From positions 1 to 64,000 of the forward strand of contig BMSM01000009.1 of assembly GCA_014649155.1 (NCBI GenBank): 64,000 bases of DNA, in the 5' to 3' direction. Source of the DNA: Streptomyces griseoviridis. GTDB taxonomy: Bacteria; Actinomycetota; Actinomycetes; Streptomycetales; Streptomycetaceae. The position numbers were made by a program, and so were the translations under genes. Below, piece after piece: positions 24,957 to 33,446 of the stretch (positions are counted from its first letter, which is position 1; every line of letters starts with the position of its first letter). The notes beneath the pieces were generated by a model. The model ran no database searches. It was not told the DNA's origin and worked only from the letters and a program-made list of their open reading frames with translations.

Positions 24957-26495
24957 TCAGCTCTCGTCGTCGATCCAGCCCATGGTCCGCTCGACGGCCT
25001 TGAGCCAGCTCTTGTACTCGCGGTCACGGGTGTCCGCGTCCATGCGGGGGGTCCACTCGGCGGCCCGCCGCCAGTTGGCGCGCAGGTCGTCGGTGCTGTT
25101 CCAGAAGCCGACGGCCAGGCCGGCGGCGTAGGCGGCGCCGAGGCAGGTGGTCTCGGCGACCATCGGGCGCACCACGGGGGCGTCCAGGAAGTCGGCGAGG
25201 GTCTGCATCAGCAGGTTGTTGGAGGTCATGCCACCGTCGACCTTGAGGGTGGTCAGCTCCACCCCGGAGTCCTTCGTCATGGCGTCCGCGATCTCCCGCG
25301 TCTGCCAGGCGGTGGCCTCCAGGACGGCGCGCGCGAGGTGCGCCTTGGTGACGTACCGGGTCAGCCCGGCGATCACGCCGCGGGCGTCGGAGCGCCAGTA
25401 CGGGGCGAACAGGCCGGAGAAGGCCGGGACGAAGTAGGCGCCGCCGTTGTCCTCGACCTGCATCGCCAGGGTCTCGATCTCGGCGGCGGTGGAGATCAGC
25501 CCCATCTGGTCGCGCATCCACTGCACCAGCGAACCGGTGACGGCGATGGAGCCCTCCAGGGCGTAGACCGGCTTCTGGTCGCCGATCTGGTAGCCGACGG
25601 TCGTCACCAGGCCGCTGTAGGAGTTGATGACCTTGTCACCGGTGTTCATCAGCATGAAGGTGCCGGTGCCGTACGTCGACTTGGTCTCGCCCTCGTCGAA
25701 GCAGGTCTGGCCGAACAGGGCGGCCTGCTGGTCACCGAGCGCGGAGGCGACCGGGATGCCGCCGAGCAGCTCGCCCAGCGGGCCGCCGGTGATCTCGCCG
25801 TAGACCTCGGCGGAGGAGCGGATTTCGGGGAGCATCTGCGGCGGCACGCCGATGGACTCGCAGATCTTCTCGTCCCACTGGAGGGTGCGCAGGCTCATCA
25901 GCAGGGTGCGGGAGGCGTTGGTGACGTCGGTGACGTGCTTGCCGCCGTTCACCCCGCCGGTCAGGTTCCAGATGACCCAGGTGTCCATGGTGCCGAAGAG
26001 CAGGTCGCCGGCCTCGGCGCGCTCGCGCAGGCCGTCGACGTTGTCCAGCAGCCAGCGGGCCTTGGGGCCGGCGAAGTAGGAGGCCAGGGGGAGGCCGGTC
26101 TCGCGGCGGAAGCGGTCCTGGCCGACGTTGCGGCCCAGCTCGCGGCAGAGGGCGTCGGTGCGGGTGTCCTGCCAGACGATGGCGTTGTGGACGGGCTCGC
26201 CGGTGTTCTTGTCCCAGACGAGGGTGGTCTCGCGCTGGTTGGTGATGCCGATGGCCTTGATGTCGTCGCGGGTGACGCCGGCCTTGCGGACGGCGCCGGC
26301 GACGACCTCCTGGACATTGGCCCAGATCTCGTTGGCGTCGTGCTCGACCCACCCCGGCTTGGGGAAGATCTGCTCGTGTTCCTTCTGGTCGACGGCGACG
26401 ATGCGGCCGTCGCGGTCGAAGACGATGCAGCGCGAGGACGTGGTGCCCTGGTCGATCGCCGCGATGAAGGGGCCGGCGGTGTGGGTGTCGGTCAT
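24957..26495 (-). CDS. glpK: Glycerol kinase
   Basis: This 512-residue FGGY-family kinase makes glycerol-3-phosphate from glycerol and ATP. The N-terminal phosphate motif is FIAAIDQGTTSSRCIVFDRD. The glycerol-site region is IGITNQRETTLVWDKNTGEP and IVWQDTRTDALCREL, and the adenosine motif is LKVDGGMTSNNLLMQTLADF. ATG 26495 follows AGGAGC and is preferred over an in-frame start at 26546, which would overlap the end of glpF. It lies between glpF and glpD in one transcription unit. Confidence 0.96.
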   Translation of the reverse strand: MTDTHTAGPFIAAIDQGTTSSRCIVFDRDGRIVAVDQKEHEQIFPKPGWVEHDANEIWANVQEVVAGAVRKAGVTRDDIKAIGITNQRETTLVWDKNTGEPVHNAIVWQDTRTDALCRELGRNVGQDRFRRETGLPLASYFAGPKARWLLDNVDGLRERAEAGDLLFGTMDTWVIWNLTGGVNGGKHVTDVTNASRTLLMSLRTLQWDEKICESIGVPPQMLPEIRSSAEVYGEITGGPLGELLGGIPVASALGDQQAALFGQTCFDEGETKSTYGTGTFMLMNTGDKVINSYSGLVTTVGYQIGDQKPVYALEGSIAVTGSLVQWMRDQMGLISTAAEIETLAMQVEDNGGAYFVPAFSGLFAPYWRSDARGVIAGLTRYVTKAHLARAVLEATAWQTREIADAMTKDSGVELTTLKVDGGMTSNNLLMQTLADFLDAPVVRPMVAETTCLGAAYAAGLAVGFWNSTDDLRANWRRAAEWTPRMDADTRDREYKSWLKAVERTMGWIDDES

Positions 26496-26542
26496 GGGGT
26501 GCTCCTGGGGTCCGTGGTGGTGGCGGTCGGGTGCGGCGCGGT

Positions 26543-27337
26543 TCACGCGAAGGCGACGTTGTAGACGCCCGCGGCGATGGCGGCGCCGATCAGCGGGCCG
26601 GCCACCGGGATCCAGGCGTAGCTCCAGTCGGAACCGCCCTTGTTGGGCAGCGGCAGCAGGGCGTGCACGATGCGCGGGCCGAGGTCGCGGGCCGGGTTGA
26701 TCGCGTAACCGGTCGGGCCGCCGAGCGACAGACCGATGCCGACCACCACGAACGAGGTGATCAGGACGCCGAGGGCGCCGAGGCCGTCACCGTCCTGGTT
26801 CAGCCCCTGGGTGAGGATGGCGAGGATCAGCACGAAGGTGCCGATGATCTCGGTGACCAGGTTCTGCCAGGTGTTCCGGATCTCCGGGCCGGTGGAGAAG
26901 ATGCCGAGCACCGGGCCGGCGCCCTTCTCCTGGGCCTCGACCGACTTGGCCGGGGTGTCCCGGACGCCCGGATCGCCGACGATCTCCCGGTCGGTGAGGT
27001 GGGCGTGGAACTGGCCGTAGTAGGCGAGCCAGACCAGGGTCGCGCCGATCAGGGCGCCGAGGATCTGGCCGGCGAAGTAGACCGGTACGTCCCCCCAGTT
27101 CCCGTCCTTGATCGCGAGGGCCAGCGTGACCGCCGGGTTCAGGTGCGCGCCGGAGAGCGGCGCGGAGATGTAGGCGCCGACCATGACGGCGAAGCCCCAC
27201 CCGAGGGCGATGGCCACCCAGCCGGCGTTGCGCGCCTTGGAGGCCTTGAGCGTGACGGCGGCGCAGACGCCGCCGCCGAGCAGGATGAGTATGGCGGTAC
27301 CGATGGTCTCGCCGATGAAGATGTCGGAGCTGGACAC
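26543..27337 (-). CDS. glpF: Glycerol facilitator (MIP/aquaporin family)
   Basis: This 264-residue channel has six membrane segments and the two hemipore NPA motifs, SGAHLNPAVTLALAI and GYAINPARDLGPRI. The extra residue pattern after the second NPA (RD) is typical of glycerol-conducting GlpF rather than water channels. It is the first gene of the glycerol operon (gylC in older S. coelicolor naming) and sits 361 bp downstream of gylR, with a GylR-like palindrome in the gap. The glpK start follows 47 bases past its stop. Confidence 0.95.
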   Translation of the reverse strand: MSSSDIFIGETIGTAILILLGGGVCAAVTLKASKARNAGWVAIALGWGFAVMVGAYISAPLSGAHLNPAVTLALAIKDGNWGDVPVYFAGQILGALIGATLVWLAYYGQFHAHLTDREIVGDPGVRDTPAKSVEAQEKGAGPVLGIFSTGPEIRNTWQNLVTEIIGTFVLILAILTQGLNQDGDGLGALGVLITSFVVVGIGLSLGGPTGYAINPARDLGPRIVHALLPLPNKGGSDWSYAWIPVAGPLIGAAIAAGVYNVAFA

Positions 27338-27698
27338 CCGCGACTCCTTTGTCCTTCGTCCAGGGAAGCCGGCCCTTGAGGTCGTCCACTCTATCGCGTG
27401 ATGCCGTTAGGTGTTCGACAATGCCGACCGATGGACGGAGTCTCATCCCGACATCACACGCACGTCAAGGGTTCTGTTGTCTGAAACACGATTGATACCG
27501 ATGATGCCGATCGGCACTCGTGATCGACTTTCGACCGGATCTGTCACTTTACGGTGATGTATTGCCGGTTTCGGCGGGAATCACGTTCCGGGAACAGGGA
27601 GGGGGAGCGGGCGGGGCAGGGCGGAGGCGGGGGAGGAGGGCGGGCCGGGGCCGGGGCCGCCGTCCACGGCGTTCCGGCGCCACCCGCTCCGGCGGGCT
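27338..27698. other. glpF promoter region and G-rich tract downstream of gylR
   Basis: This 361-bp intergenic region has two parts. The glpF-proximal half is relatively AT-rich and carries a GylR-like site (27412-27429) and a second palindrome, TGCCGATCGGCA (27505-27516). The gylR-proximal half (about 27592-27663) is a G-rich, nearly all-purine plus strand with many runs of three or more Gs. No gene is supported here. Confidence 0.6.
27412..27429. promoter_or_regulatory. Putative GylR operator in front of glpF
   Basis: TGTTCGACAATGCCGACC closely matches the palindrome found upstream of gylR (28516-28534), with the left half changed by one base and the right half by one. It lies 75-92 bp before the glpF start, as expected for a repressor site. 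Confidence 0.6.
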
Positions 27699-28463
27699 TC
27701 AGAAGCGCCCGGCGCCCAGGTCCCGGGAGACCGCGCGGGCGCAGTCGCGCACCGCCGCGATCAGTTCGGGGCGCAGCTCGCCCTCCTGGCAGAGCCGCTC
27801 CACGGCACCGGTGATGCCGACCGAGCCGACCGGCATGCGCCGCCGGTCGTGGATGGGGGCGGCGACGGACGCGACGCCCTCCCAGGTCTCCTCGATGTCG
27901 GCCGCGTAGCCCCGCGCGCGCGTGAGGTCCAGGACGTTCTCGAAGGCGTCCGGCTCGCAGACGGTGCGGTCGGTGAACGCCCGCCGCTCGCTCTCCAGGG
28001 CCTCGCTGTGCGCGACCGGGTCGTAGGCGGAGAGCACCTTGCCCAGGGCGGTGGAGTGCAGCGGCTGCATCGCGCCGATCTCCAGCACCTGCCGGCTGTC
28101 GTCGGGCCGGAAGACGTGGTGCACGATCAGCACGCCCCGCTGGTGGAGCACGCCCAGGTGGACACTCTCGCCGCTGGAGCGGGCCAGGTCGTCCGTCCAG
28201 ACCAGGGCGCGGGCCCGCAGCTCGTGCACGTCCAGGTAGGTCGTGCCCAGGCGCAGCAGCTCCGCCCCGAGCTGGTAGCGCCCGGAGGCGGGCTCCTGCT
28301 CGACGAAACCCTCCTGCTGGAGGGTGCGCAGGATGCCGTGGGCGGTGCCCTTGGCCAGCCCGAGCGACGAGGCGATGTCCGACAGGCCGAGCCGCCGCTC
28401 GCCGCCCGCGAGCAGCCGCAGCATCGCGGCCGCCCGTTCGAGCGACTGGATGTTCCGTGCCAT
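27699..28463 (-). CDS. gylR: IclR-family glycerol operon regulator GylR
   Basis: This 254-residue regulator has an N-terminal winged helix (about 8-65; SLERAAAMLRLLAGGERRLG, ASSLGLAKGTAHGILRTL) and a C-terminal IclR effector domain (about 80-250; SVHLGVLHQRGVLIVHHVF, MQPLHSTALGKVLSAYD, GSVGITGAVERLCQEGELR). In S. coelicolor GylR represses both itself and the downstream glycerol operon, with glycerol-3-phosphate as inducer. The ATG at 28463 gives the known length. It lies immediately upstream of glpF-glpK-glpD in the same direction. Confidence 0.93.
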   Translation of the reverse strand: MARNIQSLERAAAMLRLLAGGERRLGLSDIASSLGLAKGTAHGILRTLQQEGFVEQEPASGRYQLGAELLRLGTTYLDVHELRARALVWTDDLARSSGESVHLGVLHQRGVLIVHHVFRPDDSRQVLEIGAMQPLHSTALGKVLSAYDPVAHSEALESERRAFTDRTVCEPDAFENVLDLTRARGYAADIEETWEGVASVAAPIHDRRRMPVGSVGITGAVERLCQEGELRPELIAAVRDCARAVSRDLGAGRF

Positions 28464-28515
28464 CGCCGTCCCGCCTCCGTCCCGTCCCACCGTCGACGTG
28501 CGACGTCACTTCCGT

Positions 28516-28534
28516 TGTTCGGCAATGCCGAACA
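28516..28534. promoter_or_regulatory. Putative GylR autoregulatory operator
   Basis: TGTTCGGCAATGCCGAACA is a near-perfect 19-base palindrome (9-base arms around the centre) located 53-71 bp upstream of the gylR ATG. A variant occurs before glpF. Confidence 0.65.
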
Positions 28535-28690
28535 CTACCGGTCCATGCCGACCTGCCGCCAATGGCCGGTCCGTCACTGTGGCACCCTTCGGCCACTCCG
28601 GACCGCCCACCGGGGGACCGCCGGCACCGCGTCTCATCCTCGTCCGTCCCGTGGACGCCCCGACCACGGGCCCCGCGTCCCGGATACCCT

Positions 28691-28778
28691 GACGGCGTGC
28701 GCCCTCCCGGCGCGTTGTGTGCCGATGACACCGGGAAGCCGCAAAGCCGACAGCCGTCGCATCCTAGGGAGCCCGTAC
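28691..28778 (+). promoter_or_regulatory. Candidate structured leader RNA of metH
   Basis: The bases before the metH ATG can fold. GACGGC (28691-28696) pairs with GCCGTC (28753-28758), enclosing CCGG/CCGG and GTGT/ACAC pairings and a repeated AGCCG series. A -10-like TACCCT (28685-28690) sits just before the first arm, so the fold would be near the 5' end of the transcript. No cobalamin-riboswitch B12 box was seen. Structured motifs have been reported upstream of metH/metK in Streptomyces; identity with them could not be tested. Confidence 0.35.
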
Positions 28779-31700
28779 ATGGCCTCGTCGCCGTCCACCC
28801 CGTCCGCCGACACCCGGACCCGTGTCACCGCCCTGCGCGAGGCGCTCGCCACCCGCGTGGTGGTCGCCGACGGCGCGATGGGCACCATGCTCCAGGCGCA
28901 GAACCCCACCCTGGACGACTTCCAGCAGCTGGAGGGCTGCAACGAGGTACTGAACCTGACCCGGCCGGACATCGTCCGCTCGGTCCACGCGGAGTACTTC
29001 GCGGTCGGTGTGGACTGCGTGGAGACCAACACCTTCGGCGCCAACCACTCCGCCCTCGGCGAGTACGACATCGCCCACCGGGTGCACGAGCTGTCCGAGG
29101 CGGGCGCCCGGGTGGCCCGCGAGACCGCCGACGAGTTCACCGCGAAGGACGGCCGCCCGCGCTGGGTCCTCGGCTCGATGGGCCCCGGCACCAAGCTGCC
29201 GACGCTCGGCCACGCCCCGTACGGCGTACTGCGCGACGCCTATCAGCGCAACGCCGAGGGCCTGGTCGCGGGCGGCGCCGACGCGCTGCTGGTGGAGACC
29301 ACGCAGGACCTGCTCCAGACCAAGGCCGCCGTACTGGGTGCCCGCCGGGGCCTGGACGCACTCGGCCTCGACCTCCCGGTGATCGTCTCGGTGACCGTCG
29401 AGACCACCGGCACGATGCTGCTGGGCTCGGAGATCGGCGCGGCGCTGACCGCGCTGGAGCCGCTCGGCATCGACATGATCGGCCTGAACTGCGCGACCGG
29501 CCCGGCCGAGATGAGCGAGCACCTGCGCTTCCTCGCCCGGCACTCCCGCATCCCGCTCTCCTGCATGCCCAACGCCGGTCTGCCGGTGCTCGGCAAGGAC
29601 GGCGCCCACTACCCGCTGGGCGCCGCCGAGCTGGCCGACGCCCAGGAGACCTTCGTCCGCGAGTACGGCCTCTCGCTGGTCGGCGGCTGCTGCGGTACGA
29701 CGCCGGAACACCTGCGCCAGGTGGTGGAGCGGGTCCGCGGCGCCGCCCCGACCGAGCGCGACCCGCGCCCCGAGCCGGGCGCCGCCTCCCTGTACCAGTC
29801 GGTGCCGTTCCGCCAGGACACCGCGTACCTGGCCATCGGCGAGCGGACCAACGCCAACGGGTCGAAGAAGTTCCGCGAGGCCATGCTGGACGGCCGCTGG
29901 GACGACTGCGTGGAGATGGCCCGCGACCAGATCCGCGAGGGCGCCCACATGCTGGACCTCTGCGTGGACTACGTCGGCCGCGACGGCGTCGCCGACATGG
30001 CGGAGCTGGCCGGCCGCTTCGCCACCGCGTCCACCCTCCCCATCGTGCTGGACTCCACCGAGGTCGACGTCCTCCGCGCCGGCCTGGAGAAGCTCGGCGG
30101 ACGCGCGGTGATCAACTCGGTGAACTACGAGGACGGCGACGGCCCCGACTCCCGCTTCGCCAAGGTCACCCGGCTCGCCAAGGAGCACGGCGCGGCCCTG
30201 ATCGCCCTGACCATCGACGAGGAGGGCCAGGCCCGCACCGCCGAGAAGAAGGTCGAGATCGCCGAGCGCCTCATCGGCGACCTCACCGGGAACTGGGGCG
30301 TCCGCGAGGAGGACATCCTCGTCGACTGCCTGACCTTCACCATCTGCACCGGCCAGGAGGAGTCCCGCAAGGACGGCATCGCCACCATCGAGGGCATCCG
30401 CGAGCTGAAGCGCCGCCACCCGGACGTGCAGACCACCCTCGGCCTGTCGAACATCTCCTTCGGTCTCAACCCGGCCGCCCGCATCCTGCTGAACTCCGTC
30501 TTCCTGGACGAGTGCGTCAAGGCCGGCCTGGACTCCGCGATCGTCCACGCCAGCAAGATCCTCCCCATCGCCCGCTTCGACGAGGAACAGGTCACCACCG
30601 CCCTCGACCTCATCTACGACCGCCGCGCCGAGGGCTACGACCCGCTCCAGAAGCTCATGGCCCTCTTCGAGGGCGCCACCGCCAAGTCACTGCGCGCCTC
30701 CAAGGCCGAGGAGCTGGCGGCGCTGCCCCTGGACGAGCGCCTCAAGCGCCGCATCATCGACGGCGAGCGCAACGGCCTGGAGGCCGACCTCGAGGAGGCC
30801 CTCGGCACCCGCCCCGCCCTGGAGATCGTCAACGAGGTGCTGCTGGACGGCATGAAGGTGGTCGGCGAGCTGTTCGGCTCCGGCCAGATGCAGCTGCCGT
30901 TCGTCCTCCAGTCCGCCGAGGTGATGAAGACCGCGGTCGCCTACCTCGAACCGCACATGGAGAAGACGGACGACGAGGGCAAGGGCACGATCGTGCTGGC
31001 CACCGTCCGCGGCGACGTGCACGACATCGGCAAGAACCTGGTCGACATCATCCTGTCGAACAACGGCTACACGGTCGTCAACCTCGGCATCAAGCAGCCC
31101 GTCTCCGCCATCCTGGAGGCCGCCGAGGAGCACAGGGCCGATGTCATCGGCATGTCCGGCCTGCTGGTCAAGTCCACGGTGATCATGAAGGAGAACCTGG
31201 AGGAGCTGAACCAGCGGGGCATGGCCGCCGACTTCCCCGTCATCCTCGGCGGCGCCGCCCTGACCAGGGCCTACGTCGAACAGGACCTCCACGAGATCTA
31301 CGAGGGCGAGGTCCGCTACGCCCGCGACGCCTTCGAGGGCCTGCGCCTGATGGACGCGCTGATCGGCATCAAGCGCGGCGTGCCCGGCGCCAAGCTCCCC
31401 GAACTCCGCCCGCGCCGGGTGCGGGCCGCCACCGTCGAGGTCGAGGAGCGCCCGGAGGCCGGACACGTCCGCTCCGACGTCGCCGTCGACAACCCCGTGC
31501 CCGAGCCTCCGTTCTGGGGCACCCGCGTCATCAAGGGCATCCAGCTCAGGGAGTACGCCTCCTGGCTGGACGAGGGCGCCCTGTTCAAGGGGCAGTGGGG
31601 CCTGAAGCAGGCCCGCACCGGCGAGGGACCGACGTACGAGGAACTGGTCGAGACCGAGGGCAGGCCCCGGCTGCGCGGCCTGCTGGACCGGCTCCAGACG

Positions 31701-32291
31701 GAGAACCTGCTGGAGGCGGCCGTGGTCTACGGCTACTTCCCCTGCGTCTCCAAGGACGACGACCTGATCGTCCTCGACGACGACGGCACCGAGCGCACCC
31801 GGTTCACCTTCCCCCGGCAGCGCCGCGGCCGGCGTCTGTGCCTGGCGGACTTCTTCCGCCCGGAGGAGTCCGGCGAGACGGACGTCGTCGGCTTCCAGGT
31901 CGTCACCGTGGGCTCCCGCATCGGCGAGGAGACCGCCCGGATGTTCGAGGCCAACGCCTACCGGGACTACCTCGAACTGCACGGCCTCTCCGTCCAGCTC
32001 GCCGAGGCCCTCGCCGAGTACTGGCACGCCCGGGTCCGCTCCGAACTGGGCTTCGCCGGCGAGGACCCGGACGGGATGCAGGGCATGTTCGAGCTGAAGT
32101 ACCGGGGCGCCCGCTTCTCCCTGGGCTACGGCGCCTGCCCGGACCTGGAGGACCGGGCGAAGATCGCCGCGCTGCTGGAGCCCGAGCGGATCGGCGTCCA
32201 CCTGTCGGAGGAGTTCCAGCTCCACCCCGAGCAGTCCACCGACGCCATCGTCCTGCACCACCCCGAGGCGAAGTACTTCAACGCCCGCTGA
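28779..32291 (+). CDS. metH: Cobalamin-dependent methionine synthase
   Basis: This 1170-residue enzyme transfers the methyl group of methyl-tetrahydrofolate to homocysteine via cobalamin. The modules in order are as follows. The homocysteine domain (about 15-315) has zinc Cys in IGLNCATGPAEM and LVGGCCGTTPEHL. The pterin domain follows (about 345-620; AIGERTNANGSKKFREAM, ANTINIDEEGQ-like region). The cobalamin cap and Rossmann domains (about 640-880) carry the axial-His motif GDVHDIGKNLVDIIL and VIGMSGLLVKSTVIMK. The C-terminal reactivation domain (about 900-1165) binds S-adenosylmethionine (RFSLGYGACPDLEDRAKI). ATG 28779 follows GGGAG. It diverges from gylR. Confidence 0.96.
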   Translation: MASSPSTPSADTRTRVTALREALATRVVVADGAMGTMLQAQNPTLDDFQQLEGCNEVLNLTRPDIVRSVHAEYFAVGVDCVETNTFGANHSALGEYDIAHRVHELSEAGARVARETADEFTAKDGRPRWVLGSMGPGTKLPTLGHAPYGVLRDAYQRNAEGLVAGGADALLVETTQDLLQTKAAVLGARRGLDALGLDLPVIVSVTVETTGTMLLGSEIGAALTALEPLGIDMIGLNCATGPAEMSEHLRFLARHSRIPLSCMPNAGLPVLGKDGAHYPLGAAELADAQETFVREYGLSLVGGCCGTTPEHLRQVVERVRGAAPTERDPRPEPGAASLYQSVPFRQDTAYLAIGERTNANGSKKFREAMLDGRWDDCVEMARDQIREGAHMLDLCVDYVGRDGVADMAELAGRFATASTLPIVLDSTEVDVLRAGLEKLGGRAVINSVNYEDGDGPDSRFAKVTRLAKEHGAALIALTIDEEGQARTAEKKVEIAERLIGDLTGNWGVREEDILVDCLTFTICTGQEESRKDGIATIEGIRELKRRHPDVQTTLGLSNISFGLNPAARILLNSVFLDECVKAGLDSAIVHASKILPIARFDEEQVTTALDLIYDRRAEGYDPLQKLMALFEGATAKSLRASKAEELAALPLDERLKRRIIDGERNGLEADLEEALGTRPALEIVNEVLLDGMKVVGELFGSGQMQLPFVLQSAEVMKTAVAYLEPHMEKTDDEGKGTIVLATVRGDVHDIGKNLVDIILSNNGYTVVNLGIKQPVSAILEAAEEHRADVIGMSGLLVKSTVIMKENLEELNQRGMAADFPVILGGAALTRAYVEQDLHEIYEGEVRYARDAFEGLRLMDALIGIKRGVPGAKLPELRPRRVRAATVEVEERPEAGHVRSDVAVDNPVPEPPFWGTRVIKGIQLREYASWLDEGALFKGQWGLKQARTGEGPTYEELVETEGRPRLRGLLDRLQTENLLEAAVVYGYFPCVSKDDDLIVLDDDGTERTRFTFPRQRRGRRLCLADFFRPEESGETDVVGFQVVTVGSRIGEETARMFEANAYRDYLELHGLSVQLAEALAEYWHARVRSELGFAGEDPDGMQGMFELKYRGARFSLGYGACPDLEDRAKIAALLEPERIGVHLSEEFQLHPEQSTDAIVLHHPEAKYFNAR

Positions 32292-32397
32292 GGCACGCCG
32301 GGCGCTCCGTTCCCGGGCGACGTACACTGGTCGGTCCACCGCAGGCCGGTTCCCGCACACGGGAACCGGCCTGATCGTCCCTCAAGGAGGTAAGTGG

Positions 32398-33099
32398 ATG
32401 ACCAGTACGGTCCCCGCGCTCGGCACCCGTACGGCGCAAGGCTCCGCACTCCAGGCGGTGCTGCTCGACATGGACGGCACCCTGGTGGACACCGAGGGCT
32501 TCTGGTGGGACGTCGAGACGGAGGTCTTCGCCGGTCTCGGCCACACCCTGGACGAATCCTGGCGCCATGTCGTCGTCGGCGGCCCCATGACCCGCAGCGC
32601 CGGTTTCCTGATCGAGGCCACCGGTGCCGACATCACCCTCGCCGAACTGACCGTGCTCCTCAACGACGGCTTCGAGAAGCGCATCGGCCAGGAGCTGCCG
32701 CTGATGCCGGGAGCCAGGCGGCTGCTGGCCGAACTGCACACCCACGAGATGCCGACGGCCCTGGTCACCGCCTCGCACCGGCGCATCGTCGACCGCGTCC
32801 TGGACGTCCTGGGCGCCCATCACTTCGCGCTGACCGTCGGCGGCGACGAGGTCCCGCGCACCAAGCCGTTCCCCGACCCGTACCTGGCCGCCGCGGCCGG
32901 ACTCGGCGTGGACCCCGCCCGCTGCGCCGTCGTCGAGGACACCGCGACCGGCGTCGCCGCCGCGGAGGCGGCCGGCTGCCAGGTCGTCGCGGTCCCCTCG
33001 GTCGCCCCCATCGCACCGGCCCGCCGGCGCGCGGTCGTGACCTCCCTGGAAGAGGTCGACCTGGCCTTCCTGCGGGGCCTGATGACCGGGGCGCGCTAG
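32398..33099 (+). CDS. HAD-superfamily phosphatase (beta-phosphoglucomutase-like)
   Basis: This 233-residue hydrolase has the nucleophile motif I LLDMDGTLVDTEGFWWD, motif II ALVTASHRRIVDRVL (catalytic Thr/Ser region), and motif III/IV KPFPDPYLAAAAGLGVDPAR and CAVVEDTATGVAAAEAAGC. A helical cap (about 30-95) places it in subfamily IA, which dephosphorylates small sugar phosphates; the substrate is unknown. A strong AAGGAGGT site precedes ATG 32398. It follows metH in the same direction with a 106-bp gap. Confidence 0.9.
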   Translation: MTSTVPALGTRTAQGSALQAVLLDMDGTLVDTEGFWWDVETEVFAGLGHTLDESWRHVVVGGPMTRSAGFLIEATGADITLAELTVLLNDGFEKRIGQELPLMPGARRLLAELHTHEMPTALVTASHRRIVDRVLDVLGAHHFALTVGGDEVPRTKPFPDPYLAAAAGLGVDPARCAVVEDTATGVAAAEAAGCQVVAVPSVAPIAPARRRAVVTSLEEVDLAFLRGLMTGAR

Positions 33100-33446
33100 C
33101 CGTTCACCGTGAGTACCGGTAGCGGCTCCTTGGCCATGTGACGTTCCCCACGCCCCGGAGGGTCGACAGCATGCTGTGCTTGTGCTGTCCCGCAGGCGTC
33201 CGGGGCGGTCGGCATGCCCATGTGTCCTGATTGGTGGAACCCTGCACGAATCCTTCCGCTGTCGGGTTTTCGGTGCGTCCACGCCCGGTTTCGCTCCGTG
33301 ATGGGGACTCAACTCCGGCGGCTGCGAACTGTCGTGCGGGCGCGGACTAATCTCGACGCGAGAAGCTCAGCCCCTACCCCCGTGATCGGCCGCGACACCC
33401 CTGCACGCCGGATACACGGAATCGACAGCCCTGGAGAAACCCGAGC
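33100..33446 (+). other. Intergenic region upstream of the oligopeptide-binding gene
   Basis: This 347-bp gap has no supported gene. It holds a perfect 12-base palindrome, ACAGCATGCTGT (33166-33177), followed by a related half-like TGTGCTGTCC, possibly an operator. A promoter for the downstream lipoprotein probably lies near 33335-33360 (GACTAATCT). The start of that gene has GGAG at 33430-33433, 13 bases upstream. Confidence 0.45.

Noticed and set aside
28457..32374. Long alternative frame (1305 codons) overlapping metH
   Set aside because: It is a shadow of metH: rich in Arg/Pro/Gly with no domain, and the metH frame has full motifs.
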